From Terriglobales bacterium (GTDB lineage Bacteria > Acidobacteriota > Terriglobia > Terriglobales > Acidobacteriaceae), in the NCBI GenBank assembly GCA_019241735.1, contig JAFAWN010000146.1, positions 1 through 9,702 of the forward strand: a DNA stretch of 9,702 bases, read 5' to 3'. Both the position numbers and the translations under genes were made by a program. Positions 1-7,860 of the stretch are shown here, piece after piece; within the stretch, counting starts at the first letter, position 1, and the number at the start of each line of letters is the position of its first letter. The notes under the pieces were generated by a model. It had not been told where the DNA came from. It saw only the letters and a list, made by a program, of their open reading frames with translations, and did no database searches.

Positions 1-1109
1 TCGTAAAGAATGCCAACAATCAAGAACAGCGCCCCGGTGGAAATTCCGTGGTTGATCTGCTGCAGCACCGAGCCGCTCAGCCCGGCTGGGTTCAAGGCAA
101 AGATTCCCAAGGTGCAGAAACCAAGGTGGCTGACCGACGAGTATGCCACCAGCTTCTTCATATCCTTCTGCATCAGCGAAACCAGCGCGCCGTAAAGGAT
201 ACCGACAATGGACAAGCCGATCATCCACGCCCGTACCTTGGGCAGCATGACCACATCGGGGAAGAAGGGCAGCGCGAATCGGATAAAACCATACGTCCCC
301 ATTTTCAGCAGAACCCCAGCCAGGATGACCGACCCCGCAGTTGGCGCCTCAACGTGCGCGTCCGGTAGCCAGGTGTGGAATGGGAACATCGGCACCTTGA
401 TGGCGAAGGCGGCAAAGAATGCCAAAAATAGAAACGTGGCAAAAGTGGGGCCGTAGGCGGGGTCGTGGAAAATTCGAGGAGCGGTCTGATACAGCGCCTG
501 AATGCTGAAGGTATAAACCCCGTTCTGCTTGAAGTTGTAAAAGTACAGAAACAAAACGGACAGCAACATCAAGACTGACCCGGCGAGGGTATAAAGAAAG
601 AATTTAATCGCGGCGTATAACTTGCGTGGCCCTCCCCAAATGCCAATCAGAAGATACATTGGGACGAGCATTGCCTCCCAGAACATAAAAAAAAGGAAGA
701 AGTCGAGCGACATGAACACGCCCAGCATCCCTACCTGCAAAACCAGAAACCAGATGTAGTACTCCTTCACTCGGGTTTCGATCGCGGTCCACGAGGAGAG
801 GATCGAAATCCATCCCAGCAGCGTGGTAAGCATGATCAGCAGGAAAGAAATGCCGTCGATGCCGAGCACATACCCCGCGCCGATGGAGGGGATCCAGTTG
901 TTGGCTGAGCCTTCCATGAACTTGAAGCCGGGCTCGAATCGATGCTGCCAGAACCAAGGCACCAGGGGAATCGAGACCAGCAATCCGGCCAGCGCGAAAA
1001 GGTTGGCAATCCAGCGGATGGCGTCCTTTTTTTCCTTCGGAACAAAAATGAGCAGAAGGGCGCCCACCAGCGGGGTAAAGAGGATGATCGAGAGAATGTG
1101 ATTTTGCAT
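1..1109 (-). CDS. nuoM: NADH-quinone oxidoreductase subunit M (partial, 3' end outside window)
   Basis: Antiporter-like, proton-translocating subunit of the complex I membrane arm. The minus-strand frame is open from ATG at 1109 to the window edge, giving 369 residues; the family is about 500, so roughly the last quarter is missing. Visible signatures are FWEAMLVPMYLLIGIWG (residues 143-159, with Glu145 matching E. coli NuoM Glu144), AFAIKVPMFPFHTWLPDAH (234-252, with Lys238 matching Lys234), LLKMGTYGFIRF (267-278, Lys269) and VAYSSVSHLGF (321-331). Many hydrophobic membrane segments are present. The start follows the nuoL stop by 61 nt and has no clear Shine-Dalgarno sequence, but the N-terminus MQNHILSIILFTPLVGALL fits the family. 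Two homopolymer runs, A8 at 687-694 and T7 at 1027-1033, lie in the gene and the frame is intact across both. nuoN would be expected next, beyond the left edge. Confidence 0.96.
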   Translation of the reverse strand, partial: MQNHILSIILFTPLVGALLLIFVPKEKKDAIRWIANLFALAGLLVSIPLVPWFWQHRFEPGFKFMEGSANNWIPSIGAGYVLGIDGISFLLIMLTTLLGWISILSSWTAIETRVKEYYIWFLVLQVGMLGVFMSLDFFLFFMFWEAMLVPMYLLIGIWGGPRKLYAAIKFFLYTLAGSVLMLLSVLFLYFYNFKQNGVYTFSIQALYQTAPRIFHDPAYGPTFATFLFLAFFAAFAIKVPMFPFHTWLPDAHVEAPTAGSVILAGVLLKMGTYGFIRFALPFFPDVVMLPKVRAWMIGLSIVGILYGALVSLMQKDMKKLVAYSSVSHLGFCTLGIFALNPAGLSGSVLQQINHGISTGALFLIVGILY

Positions 1110-1170
1110 AAACAAAATGTGTGGCGCGGCGCACTTGCCCCGCGCTTATGTATTTCTTACGCCCGGCCAC

Positions 1171-3300
1171 TCAATGCCATGCGTAATACGCGATAAATCC
1201 TGCTAATCCTACGACCATCACCAAGGCATACCACTGCACCAATCCCCACTGCACCAACCGCACGGGGTAAGAGAGCAGCCGCGACAATACTGCCGGACCA
1301 TTTACCAGCAATCCATCGATGACCCACTTGTCCCACCAGCTCGAAAGCGTTCCCGCCAGGCGAGTCATCCCTCCCGCATCGTTGACCAGCGCGTCGATCA
1401 CGTGAGAGTCAAACCACGATGCGCCTTCGCCCAGGCCCATTACACCCAGCCGCGTCCGGAGGACTTTACGGCGGCCGGTGAATGCGTAGTCGTATCCTTC
1501 GTCAACGTAGTATTTGTTGTAGAGCAAACGATATAGAGCGGGGACTTTCACCGCGATCGGCTCGTTGTAGCCCTTAGCCGCATAACGATACGATCTCCAT
1601 GCCATTCCCCAGCCCACGATTGCCGCGCCCACGGATAACGCCATCAATCCGTATTCCAGCGGGTTGGTGTGTTCTTCTTCTTTTTTTCCGCTCGCGACCT
1701 GGCCCGCCGCGCCTTCCGATTGCAGCACCCCCGCCTCTTTAGCGAACACTGGCCTGACAAATTGCTCGAAGCGGTTGGATCCGCCAAGACTGTGCGGCCA
1801 TCCCAGCCATCCCGCGCAGATCGCGCAAATGGCGAGAGTGATCAGCGGAATGGTCATCGATTTCGGCGACTCGTGAATGTGATGTTCCACGTCGTGACTC
1901 ATTCGCGGCTGTCCGTGAAATGTCAGGAACATGAGCCGGAACATGTAAAAAGCGGTCATCAACGCGGTTATAAAGCCAATCAGCCAGAGCAGCCGGTAGG
2001 CGCCGCCTTCCGACGACCACGCCTGCCATAGTATTTCGTCTTTCGAAAAGAACCCCGCAAATGGAGGGATGCCGGCGATGGCAAAGGTCGCGATGAACAT
2101 GGTCCAGTGCGTGATTGGGATGCGTCGATGCAGATCGCCCATGTTTCGCATGTCCTGCTCGCCGCTCAGTGCGTGTATGACTGAGCCTGACCCCAAAAAC
2201 AGCAGCGCCTTAAAAAACGCGTGGGTGAAGACGTGGAAGACGCCGGCCGCGAAGGCACCCACGCCCAGCGCCATAAACATGTATCCCAACTGCGAAACTG
2301 TCGAATACGCAAGCACCCGCTTGATGTCGTTCTGTACGAGCCCAATGGAGGCGGCGAAAATTGCCGTCACCGCGCCAACAAATGCAACGGTTTTCATCGA
2401 TCCCGGCGCCAGCACGAACAAGGCGTTCGAGCGCGCCACCATATACACTCCCGCGGTGACCATAGTCGCGGCATGAATCAATGCGGAAACCGGGGTCGGG
2501 CCCTCCATGGCATCCGGCAACCATACGTAAAGGGGAATCTGCGCCGACTTTCCGCACGCGCCAATGAACAGCAGCAGCGTAGCCGCAGTAATAATGGGAT
2601 CGCCGATGCGAAAGTGCCCGCTGCGCGCAAGTTGCGAGACTGCGGTGAGGCGAAGCGATCCGAAATACCATGCGATGGTAAACATTCCCAGCAGGAAGCC
2701 GGCGTCTCCAATGCGATTTACGATGAATGCCTTATTGGCCGCTGTGCTTGCAGAGGGGCGATGAAAATAAAATCCAATCAGCAAATACGAACAGAGGCCT
2801 ACTCCCTCCCAGCCGACAAACATCAGCAGGTAATTGTTCGCCATGATCAGCGTGAGCATGGAAAACATGAACAGGTTCAGGTATCCGAAAAAGCGGTAGT
2901 AGCCCCCTTCGTGGGCCATATAGCCGGTTGAATAAATGAGTATCAGCAGGCCCACACCGGTGACAAAAAGCAACCAGATGCTGGACAATGGGTCGATCAG
3001 AAAACCCACATCCGCTTGCACAGGCGCAGGCGATCCATTCCTGGTGACGTAATTCAGGTTGCTGTCGCCGGTTCCGATCCAGGTATAGAGGACGCGCTCG
3101 TAGGCCTTACCGGGGACCTGCTGCGCGTAGTGAGTGTATTGCCAGACTGCGCCGCAGGCCATCACAAACGCCAGGGCCACTGAGCCAACACAAATCGCGC
3201 TCACAGTTTTCTTCTGGAGGCTGCGCCCGAAAAAAAACATAAGGGCCGCGCCGGCGGCGGGCAGCAGCGGAATCAGCCAAATGTAGGATAAGAAGAACAT
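1171..3300 (-). CDS. nuoL: NADH-quinone oxidoreductase subunit L
   Basis: Distal proton-pumping, antiporter-like subunit of complex I in the cytoplasmic membrane. It has 709 residues, somewhat longer than the roughly 610 of E. coli. Channel residues are in place: Glu165 in GWEGVGLCSYLLIGFYF (163-179; E. coli Glu144), Lys251 in GKSAQIPLYVWLPDAMEGP (250-268; Lys229), His276 in SALIHAATMV, Lys364 in FFKALLF (Lys342) and Lys420 in PPFAGFFSKDEIL (Lys399). A charged, soluble linker including GKKEEEH near residues 540-550 separates the antiporter core from the C-terminal part. That part holds the lateral-helix region and a last membrane segment ending in AYYAWH. The gene starts with ATG 21 nt after the nuoK stop. 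Only a weak GAAGA-like ribosome site precedes it. Confidence 0.98.
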   Translation of the reverse strand: MFFLSYIWLIPLLPAAGAALMFFFGRSLQKKTVSAICVGSVALAFVMACGAVWQYTHYAQQVPGKAYERVLYTWIGTGDSNLNYVTRNGSPAPVQADVGFLIDPLSSIWLLFVTGVGLLILIYSTGYMAHEGGYYRFFGYLNLFMFSMLTLIMANNYLLMFVGWEGVGLCSYLLIGFYFHRPSASTAANKAFIVNRIGDAGFLLGMFTIAWYFGSLRLTAVSQLARSGHFRIGDPIITAATLLLFIGACGKSAQIPLYVWLPDAMEGPTPVSALIHAATMVTAGVYMVARSNALFVLAPGSMKTVAFVGAVTAIFAASIGLVQNDIKRVLAYSTVSQLGYMFMALGVGAFAAGVFHVFTHAFFKALLFLGSGSVIHALSGEQDMRNMGDLHRRIPITHWTMFIATFAIAGIPPFAGFFSKDEILWQAWSSEGGAYRLLWLIGFITALMTAFYMFRLMFLTFHGQPRMSHDVEHHIHESPKSMTIPLITLAICAICAGWLGWPHSLGGSNRFEQFVRPVFAKEAGVLQSEGAAGQVASGKKEEEHTNPLEYGLMALSVGAAIVGWGMAWRSYRYAAKGYNEPIAVKVPALYRLLYNKYYVDEGYDYAFTGRRKVLRTRLGVMGLGEGASWFDSHVIDALVNDAGGMTRLAGTLSSWWDKWVIDGLLVNGPAVLSRLLSYPVRLVQWGLVQWYALVMVVGLAGFIAYYAWH

Positions 3301-3321
3301 TGATCAATCAGTCTTCGTTTT

Positions 3322-3627
3322 TTACCATTTCAGCAGATCAATTTCGTCCACGTTCACCGTCTCTTTGTTGCGGAAGAATGCGATCAGGATTCCCAGTCCC
3401 ACCGCCGCTTCGGCTGCCGCATCCGTAATCACAAAAATCGCGAATACCTGGCCATGCAATCCCCAGATTCGCGAAAATGCCACCAGGTTCAGGTTCACTG
3501 CATTCAAAATCAGCTCAATGGACATCAGCACGATTACCACATTGCGCCGGGTCAAGACGCCGGTCACGCCGAGAACGAACAAACCCGCCGCGACGATCAA
3601 ATAATGGATGGTTGCAATCGGCGCCAT
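3322..3627 (-). CDS. nuoK: NADH-quinone oxidoreductase subunit K
   Basis: Small three-helix membrane subunit (101 residues, normal for the family; homologous to MrpC/ND4L) that carries part of the proton path. Both essential membrane carboxylates are visible: Glu38 in MSIELILNAVNLNLVAF (35-51) and Glu73 in TDAAAEAAVGLGILI (68-82), matching E. coli Glu36 and Glu72. The start is ATG, four bases after the nuoJ stop (TGA-aaat-ATG), so translation is probably coupled. The C-terminal tail is short and acidic (VNVDEIDLLKW). Confidence 0.98.
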   Translation of the reverse strand: MAPIATIHYLIVAAGLFVLGVTGVLTRRNVVIVLMSIELILNAVNLNLVAFSRIWGLHGQVFAIFVITDAAAEAAVGLGILIAFFRNKETVNVDEIDLLKW

Positions 3628-3631
3628 ATTT

Positions 3632-4141
3632 TCAGATCCGCTTCTTCGCCATCACTACCGCGCCAATAATCGCCACCAGCAGCAGTAGGGAAGCGATCTC
3701 GAATGTGAACATGTAATTGCCGTAAAGCATCAAGCCAATCTCCTGGGTGTTCGATTCCTCCGCCACCGCGGCAATGTGAACAGGAAAAATCGCGCGTCCA
3801 CGGACGAAAATAGTTATAAAAAGCGCGCCCAGCGCCGTAGCGGCAATAATCCCCAGCAACCACTGCTTATTGAATTGTTCTTCTCTCTGCGACCGCTCAA
3901 GGTTCACCAGCATGATCACGAAGAGAAAAAGCACCATGATTCCGCCGGCATAAAGGATAATTTGCACGCCGGCAACGAATGGCGCATAGAGCATCAAATA
4001 CAATCCGGCCTGGGCCAGAAGCGCAATAATCAACGCCAGGGCCGAGTGCACCGGATTTTTTCTGGTGATCACCAGAACCCCGCCGGCGAGGGTTAGCGCC
4101 GCCAGAAAGTAAAAGAAAAACGTTGTCGCCACCGGTTGCAT
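3632..4141 (-). CDS. nuoJ: NADH-quinone oxidoreductase subunit J
   Basis: Membrane-arm subunit (ND6 homologue) of complex I, 169 residues with about five transmembrane segments. The diagnostic third helix is ILYAGGIMVLFLFVIMLVNL (62-81), whose glycine-rich YAGGIM stretch forms the family's pi-bulge. The last helix FEIASLLLLVAIIGAVVMA (147-165) carries the conserved Glu. The reading frame is open further upstream to 4306, but that part lies inside nuoH. The start was placed at ATG 4141 because MQPVATTFFFYFLAALTL fits the family, it lies two bases after the nuoH stop (TAG-at-ATG), and a G-rich ribosome site (GGGGTG) lies just upstream. nuoI, which usually separates nuoH and nuoJ, is absent. Confidence 0.97.
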   Translation of the reverse strand: MQPVATTFFFYFLAALTLAGGVLVITRKNPVHSALALIIALLAQAGLYLMLYAPFVAGVQIILYAGGIMVLFLFVIMLVNLERSQREEQFNKQWLLGIIAATALGALFITIFVRGRAIFPVHIAAVAEESNTQEIGLMLYGNYMFTFEIASLLLLVAIIGAVVMAKKRI

Positions 4142-4143
4142 AT

Positions 4144-5391
4144 CTAAAGCACCCCCACCCCGGCCGTCAGCACCAGAACGCCGATTCCCAGGGGCAAAAG
4201 CACCTTCCATCCCACCTTCATAAGCTGGTCGAAGCGGTATCGCGGGAAAGTGCCGCGGTACCAGATATACATGTACATGGAAATTGCAACCTTGGCGCTG
4301 AACCAAAAAATGTCCTGGACGCGGTAGCGCACCGGCGGCACAAACAGGAGCAGTCCGATTCCGCCCAGGAGTACTCCGAATCCAGCGAGGCCCATAGTCT
4401 GCATCCGAAACGCCCGATGTTTAGGCATGCGAAACACACCCAGGAAGCACATCGCCGCGAAAGCTAGAAAACTTAGCCCGGGAATGAGCGAAAAAACCAT
4501 TTCCCAGGTATCGCCAGTCAGCGAATTAGAAAACGGGCGCAGCCATCCTCCCAACCAAAGCGTAACCGCTATGGAGGAGACCGCAATCATCGCGGAGTAC
4601 TCCGCCAGAAAGAAAAGTGACCAGCGGAATCCGCTGTACTCGGTGTGGAAACCGGCAGTCAGCTCGGATTCGGCCTCCGGCAAATCGAATGGAGCGCGAT
4701 TGGTTTCAGCCACCATGGCGATGGCGAATATAAAAAACGCAATCATCCCCAAGGGGAAAAATTTGAACACGAACCACACATGCTGTGCTTGCTGCGCTTG
4801 CACGATGCCAATCATGCTCAGCGTGCCGGTCCCGGCTGAATTCAGGCTGGTCATTAAAATTGCGGAGACCACCGCGAGCCCCATCGCGATTTCGTAGGAA
4901 ACCATCTGTGCGCTGGAGCGCAATGCGCCAATCAGCGGATAGTGGGAATTCGACGCCCATCCCGCCATCACAATGCCAAGAACGCTCAACGAGGAAACTC
5001 CGACCATGAACAAGATACCGATGTTCATGTCGGTGACAGCATGGGTCGCTCCAAATGGCACGACCACAAATACCGTGAACGCAGTCATTACCACTACCAG
5101 CGGCGCCATCCAGAAAACGAACTTGTCGGCCTCAGCCGGCATGATGTCTTCCTTGATCAGCAGCTTCAAGGCGTCCGCAATCGGCTGCAACAGCCCGTGT
5201 GGACCGACACGCATCGGCCCAAGGCGGACCTGCATGTGGGCAAGAATCTTGCGCTCCAGCCAGTTCATCGCAATTACAGCAACGGAGAGGCCGGCAAAAA
5301 TCAGGAAGATATACACCACCGCCCACAAAATATTCCCAGCTTGTCCCGGTGTGGTATCGCTGCGCAGGTATGAGGTGATGTAGTCGAGCAT
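4144..5391 (-). CDS. nuoH: NADH-quinone oxidoreductase subunit H
   Basis: Membrane subunit (ND1 homologue) that joins the two arms and forms the entrance to the quinone chamber. Conserved blocks are WLERKILAHMQVRLGP (44-59), VGPHGLLQPIADALKLLIKED (62-82), the acidic loop AETNRAPFDLPEAESEL (228-244) followed by GFHTEYSGFRW (247-257), and IWYRGTFPRYRFDQLMKVGW (376-395). It has 415 residues against about 325 in E. coli. The excess sits mainly between GGWLRPF (281-287) and IFWFSAK (361-367), where about 70 residues add one or two hydrophobic segments (about 298-318 and 333-352). The ATG overlaps the nuoD stop by one base (TGATG), with GCGAGG upstream as ribosome site. It is followed directly by nuoJ, with no nuoI between. 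Confidence 0.98.
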   Translation of the reverse strand: MLDYITSYLRSDTTPGQAGNILWAVVYIFLIFAGLSVAVIAMNWLERKILAHMQVRLGPMRVGPHGLLQPIADALKLLIKEDIMPAEADKFVFWMAPLVVVMTAFTVFVVVPFGATHAVTDMNIGILFMVGVSSLSVLGIVMAGWASNSHYPLIGALRSSAQMVSYEIAMGLAVVSAILMTSLNSAGTGTLSMIGIVQAQQAQHVWFVFKFFPLGMIAFFIFAIAMVAETNRAPFDLPEAESELTAGFHTEYSGFRWSLFFLAEYSAMIAVSSIAVTLWLGGWLRPFSNSLTGDTWEMVFSLIPGLSFLAFAAMCFLGVFRMPKHRAFRMQTMGLAGFGVLLGGIGLLLFVPPVRYRVQDIFWFSAKVAISMYMYIWYRGTFPRYRFDQLMKVGWKVLLPLGIGVLVLTAGVGVL

Positions 5392-6608
5392 CAGCGGTCG
5401 ACCTCGCCCAGCACGATGTCGAGCGTCCCGATGACCGCTATCACGTCCGCAACCAGCTGGCCGCGCACCATCATGTCAAGCGCTTGCAGGTTGACAAAGG
5501 AAGGCGGCCGCACGCGTATGCGGTACGGCTGAGTCGATCCGTCACTCACGATGAAATACCCGAGCTCGCCCTTGGGGGCCTCGATGGAATGATAAATTTC
5601 CCCCACGGCCGGCTTGATCACTTTTGGAACTTTTGCCATGATCGGTCCTGCAGGAATTTTTCCCACGGCCTGCTCGATGATCCGCAGCGACTGCCGCATC
5701 TCCTGCATCCGCACGAGGTACCGGTCGTAAGTGTCCCCATTTTCCCCAACCGGAATATCAAAATCAAAGTCACTGTAAGCCGCATATGGCTGGGCTTTGC
5801 GCAGGTCCCATTTCACCCCGCTGGCCCGTAGCACTGGACCCGTGACTCCCAGCGCGACACATTCTCTGGCGGTAATCGGACCCACACCTTTCGTACGCTC
5901 GACCCAGATGCGGTTGGTGGTCAGCAGTTCTTCGTATTCGTCAATTTTCGGGGTTACAAAGTTGACAAAGTTGACGACTTCGCGCTCGAACCCGTCGTAG
6001 GTTTCGTAGCTGCAACCGCCGATACGAAATGCGTGGGTGGTGAGCCGCGCGCCGCAATACTTTTCGAAAATTTTCAGGATCTCTTCGCGGTCGCGAAACG
6101 TATAAAAAAGCGGCGTGATCGCGCCAATGTCGAGCGCATGCGTCCCCAGCCAGAGCATGTGGCTCGCCAACCGGTTCAATTCAGTGAGAATTACTCGAAT
6201 ATAGTTCGCGCGCGGCGGCGCTTGTACATTCAGCAGCTTTTCCACCGCCTCGCAGTAGCCAAGCCCATTGGAGACCGCCGCAACGTAGTCCATACGGTCC
6301 ACGTAGGGATTGAACATCGTGTAGGTGCGGTGCTCGGCAATTTTCTCCACGCCGCGGTGGAGATATCCAATAACACACTCCGTTCCTAAAACTTTTTCGC
6401 CGTCGAGCTTAAGAATGACTCGCAGCACTCCATGGGTTGCCGGATGCTGCGGGCCCATGTTGATGACCAGTTCGTTAGTGTCGAGGAAGGTTTTATCGTG
6501 GTGGTCGAGCTCAAGGTGTGAAGTGCGGTCGATTGTCTTGACACTGCCCGCAGCGCCGGCGGTGGCGTCCATCCTTTTATGGATCGTTGTCTCTTCGTAG
6601 AAGCTCAC
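5391..6608 (-). CDS. nuoD: NADH-quinone oxidoreductase subunit D (49 kDa)
   Basis: Hydrophilic connecting subunit of complex I that forms the quinone-reducing pocket together with NuoB; related to [NiFe]-hydrogenase large subunits but without their metal ligands. It has 405 residues, normal for a NuoD not fused to NuoC. MGPQHPATHGVLR (51-63) and MDYV (106-109) carry His59 and Tyr108, which align by spacing with the quinone-binding His38 and Tyr87 of Thermus Nqo4. Other family blocks are GYLHRGVEK (81-89), RPPSFVNLQAL and the usual C-terminus GTLDIVLGEVDR. The start codon is GTG, sharing GTGA with the nuoC stop (4-nt overlap), with GAGAG six bases upstream. The catalytic residues look intact although no nuoB is in the window to complete the site. 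Confidence 0.98.
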   Translation of the reverse strand: MSFYEETTIHKRMDATAGAAGSVKTIDRTSHLELDHHDKTFLDTNELVINMGPQHPATHGVLRVILKLDGEKVLGTECVIGYLHRGVEKIAEHRTYTMFNPYVDRMDYVAAVSNGLGYCEAVEKLLNVQAPPRANYIRVILTELNRLASHMLWLGTHALDIGAITPLFYTFRDREEILKIFEKYCGARLTTHAFRIGGCSYETYDGFEREVVNFVNFVTPKIDEYEELLTTNRIWVERTKGVGPITARECVALGVTGPVLRASGVKWDLRKAQPYAAYSDFDFDIPVGENGDTYDRYLVRMQEMRQSLRIIEQAVGKIPAGPIMAKVPKVIKPAVGEIYHSIEAPKGELGYFIVSDGSTQPYRIRVRPPSFVNLQALDMMVRGQLVADVIAVIGTLDIVLGEVDR

Positions 6609-7339
6609 TGGCCGCTCTCGATCCCCAAATTAATCTGCACCCAATCCCGGTCCTGTTGGATAATCCCGTAATCCTTGCGCAGCGGATGCCCCTTCCAGCC
6701 ATCGGGCAACAGTATCCGCTTCATGTCCGGATGTCCTTGGAAACGGATACCGAACATGTCATATACCTCGCGCTCCAGCCAGTTCGCCGCCGGCCACAGC
6801 GGCACAGCGCTGGGAATTTCTTCACCATCGGCAATCGCGGTCTTCACCCGGATGCGCTCATTGCGCGCGAATGAATACAAAATCCACACAATTTCAAACT
6901 GCTTCTCCTGCTCGGGATAATGCATTGTCGTGATGTCCACGCAATAATCGAATTGCTCCTCATCTCGCAGAATTTGCAGGATCTCGGGAATCATCGCTGA
7001 TTCGACGATCATGTAATTCTGGCCGAGATAGGTGCTGGCCTCATGGATGCCTGAACCATATTGCCCCTTCAGTTTTGCAATCATCGGCGAATCCCAAGCT
7101 GCCGGGGTTGGGCCAGCAGGCTTGGCTGGCGCGGGATGAGCGGTTGCCGCAGTCGCAGTTGGCGCTGTTTGCGAAGATTTCGGCTTGGGATCATTTGGGA
7201 GAGCAGGTTTGGGAGGACCGCCGGAAGCAGGCGACTTTTCCGGCGGGGTGGATTGAACCGTGCCGGGGCTCGGCTCGCCACTTGCTGGCTTCGGCTCACC
7301 CGTCGGCGGCGGTGTAGGCGACTTGGTTTCCTCAGGCAT
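6605..7339 (-). CDS. nuoC: NADH-quinone oxidoreductase subunit C (30 kDa) with Pro/Ala-rich N-terminal tail
   Basis: Peripheral-arm subunit of complex I with no cofactor, which packs against NuoD. It has 244 residues. The NuoC domain runs from about residue 85 to the end and includes FDYCVDITTMHYP (130-142), the signature WLEREVYDMFGIRF (187-200), GHPDMKRILLPDGWKGHPLR (202-221) and KDYG. Residues 1-84 are a low-complexity tail of Pro, Ala, Lys, Ser and Thr with no predicted fold, absent from short NuoC proteins. An alternative start is the ATG at 7084 (Met86, MIAKLKGQYG), which would remove the tail; neither start has a strong ribosome site. The upstream start is preferred because the tail is stop-free and ordinary in codon use. 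The stop overlaps the nuoD start. A candidate promoter lies 60-90 nt upstream. Confidence 0.95.
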   Translation of the reverse strand: MPEETKSPTPPPTGEPKPASGEPSPGTVQSTPPEKSPASGGPPKPALPNDPKPKSSQTAPTATAATAHPAPAKPAGPTPAAWDSPMIAKLKGQYGSGIHEASTYLGQNYMIVESAMIPEILQILRDEEQFDYCVDITTMHYPEQEKQFEIVWILYSFARNERIRVKTAIADGEEIPSAVPLWPAANWLEREVYDMFGIRFQGHPDMKRILLPDGWKGHPLRKDYGIIQQDRDWVQINLGIESGQ

Positions 7340-7393
7340 TTACTGGAGACAAAGCTGCGAGATTAGCCACCGGCGCGGCAAGATTTTGAGAAC

Positions 7394-7406
7394 GTTAACT
7401 TTTAAC
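7394..7406. repeat. Short inverted repeat over the -10 region of the nuoC promoter candidate
   Basis: GTTAA-CTT-TTAAC is a perfect 5-bp inverted repeat with a 3-bp centre. It covers the proposed -10 box and reaches the expected start site, the place where a repressor operator would sit. It is short and AT-rich, so chance is a real alternative. Confidence 0.3.
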
Positions 7407-7427
7407 AGCTTGATGGGGTCGTGTCAA
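7399..7427 (-). promoter_or_regulatory. Candidate sigma-70 promoter for nuoC and downstream genes
   Basis: On the minus strand a perfect -35 box TTGACA (7427-7422) is followed after exactly 17 nt by TAAAAG (7404-7399), a 4/6 match to the -10 consensus. Transcription would begin near 7392, leaving a leader of about 50 nt before the nuoC ATG at 7339. This would let nuoCDHJKLM be expressed separately from nuoA. Seen by eye only; no transcription data. Confidence 0.5.
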
Positions 7428-7515
7428 CGCGGCGAGGCATTGCATGGACTGTCTCGCGGAAGTCATGGAGGGCACTCAAATTTGCGACATTTCAATATGC
7501 ACGGACCTCTCTTCG

Positions 7516-7860
7516 TCATCCTCTCCGGGCAGCATCCTGATAACTCTGGATTAAATCGCGGATGCGTTGTGCGTCCCGCTTGCGGTGCCCGTGACTAGTG
7601 ATCGGATCTGTTCCACCGGTCGATTCGATTTGAATCTCAGACCAGAGTATCCCGGTAGCAATGTGTACCGAGGCAACCTGCATGATTGCAATACTCTCCT
7701 CGTTGTTGCCAAACAGATGCGACTTGATCCGCGTCACACGCAAGGGGCCGACAATGATTCTGGTAGGGAAAAACAGATTGCCTTTGGTCCAGCGGCTGGC
7801 GCTAAAACTCTCCTCTGCGGCAGGATGCGACGAAGCGTTAATTGTAGAAGGACTGCTCAA
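7516..7860 (-). CDS. Small PH-domain-like protein of unknown function between nuoA and nuoC
   Basis: A 114-residue soluble protein with no signal peptide or membrane segment. After a disordered N-terminus (1-22) comes a compact beta-rich domain: GNLFFPTRIIVGPLRVTRIK (27-46), EESIAIMQVASVHIATGILW (54-73), SEIQIESTGGTDPITSHGH (74-92), then a C-terminal helix KRDAQRIRDLIQSYQ (94-108). The pattern of strands, a Gly-rich turn and a closing DAxxIxxLI helix matches bacterial PH-like (bPH) proteins; this is recognition by eye, not a search result. The likely start is TTG at 7860, 40 nt after the nuoA stop; an in-frame stop at 7876-7878 limits other choices, and the ribosome site is weak. It lies in the nuoA transcription unit, in the usual place of nuoB, but has none of NuoB's cysteines (no Cys at all). 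A role in complex I is unproven. Confidence 0.7.
   Translation of the reverse strand: MSSPSTINASSHPAAEESFSASRWTKGNLFFPTRIIVGPLRVTRIKSHLFGNNEESIAIMQVASVHIATGILWSEIQIESTGGTDPITSHGHRKRDAQRIRDLIQSYQDAARRG

Larger units (their letters stand above)
7340..7515. other. Intergenic gap where nuoB would be expected
   Basis: These 176 nt separate the PH-like gene from nuoC. By inspection I find no coding potential and nothing resembling NuoB; the gap is too short for it (about 480 nt needed). It holds a promoter candidate with an overlapping inverted repeat (listed separately). It also holds an imperfect stem-loop at about 7443-7467 (CATGGACT pairing with AGTCATG around a 10-nt loop) without a T-run, so it is not a convincing terminator. 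Confidence 0.6.

Noticed and set aside
687..694. Frameshift at the A8 run in nuoM
   Set aside because: The NuoM frame continues across the run with conserved residues on both sides (SLDFFLFFMFWEAM).
604..1170. 188-residue minus-strand open frame overlapping nuoM
   Set aside because: It is a shifted-frame shadow: the NuoM frame is open and carries all family motifs over the same bases, while this frame is Arg/His-rich and matches nothing.
2221..2931. 236-residue plus-strand open frame
   Set aside because: It lies antisense to the strongly conserved nuoL core, is rich in Arg, Gln and His, and shows no domain.
7443..7467. Terminator after the PH-like gene
   Set aside because: The stem is imperfect with a 10-nt loop, and no T-run follows on the minus strand.
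7340..7515. Degenerate nuoB pseudogene in the gap
   Set aside because: No frame read by eye shows NuoB cysteine motifs or a related segment, and the gap is much shorter than the gene.
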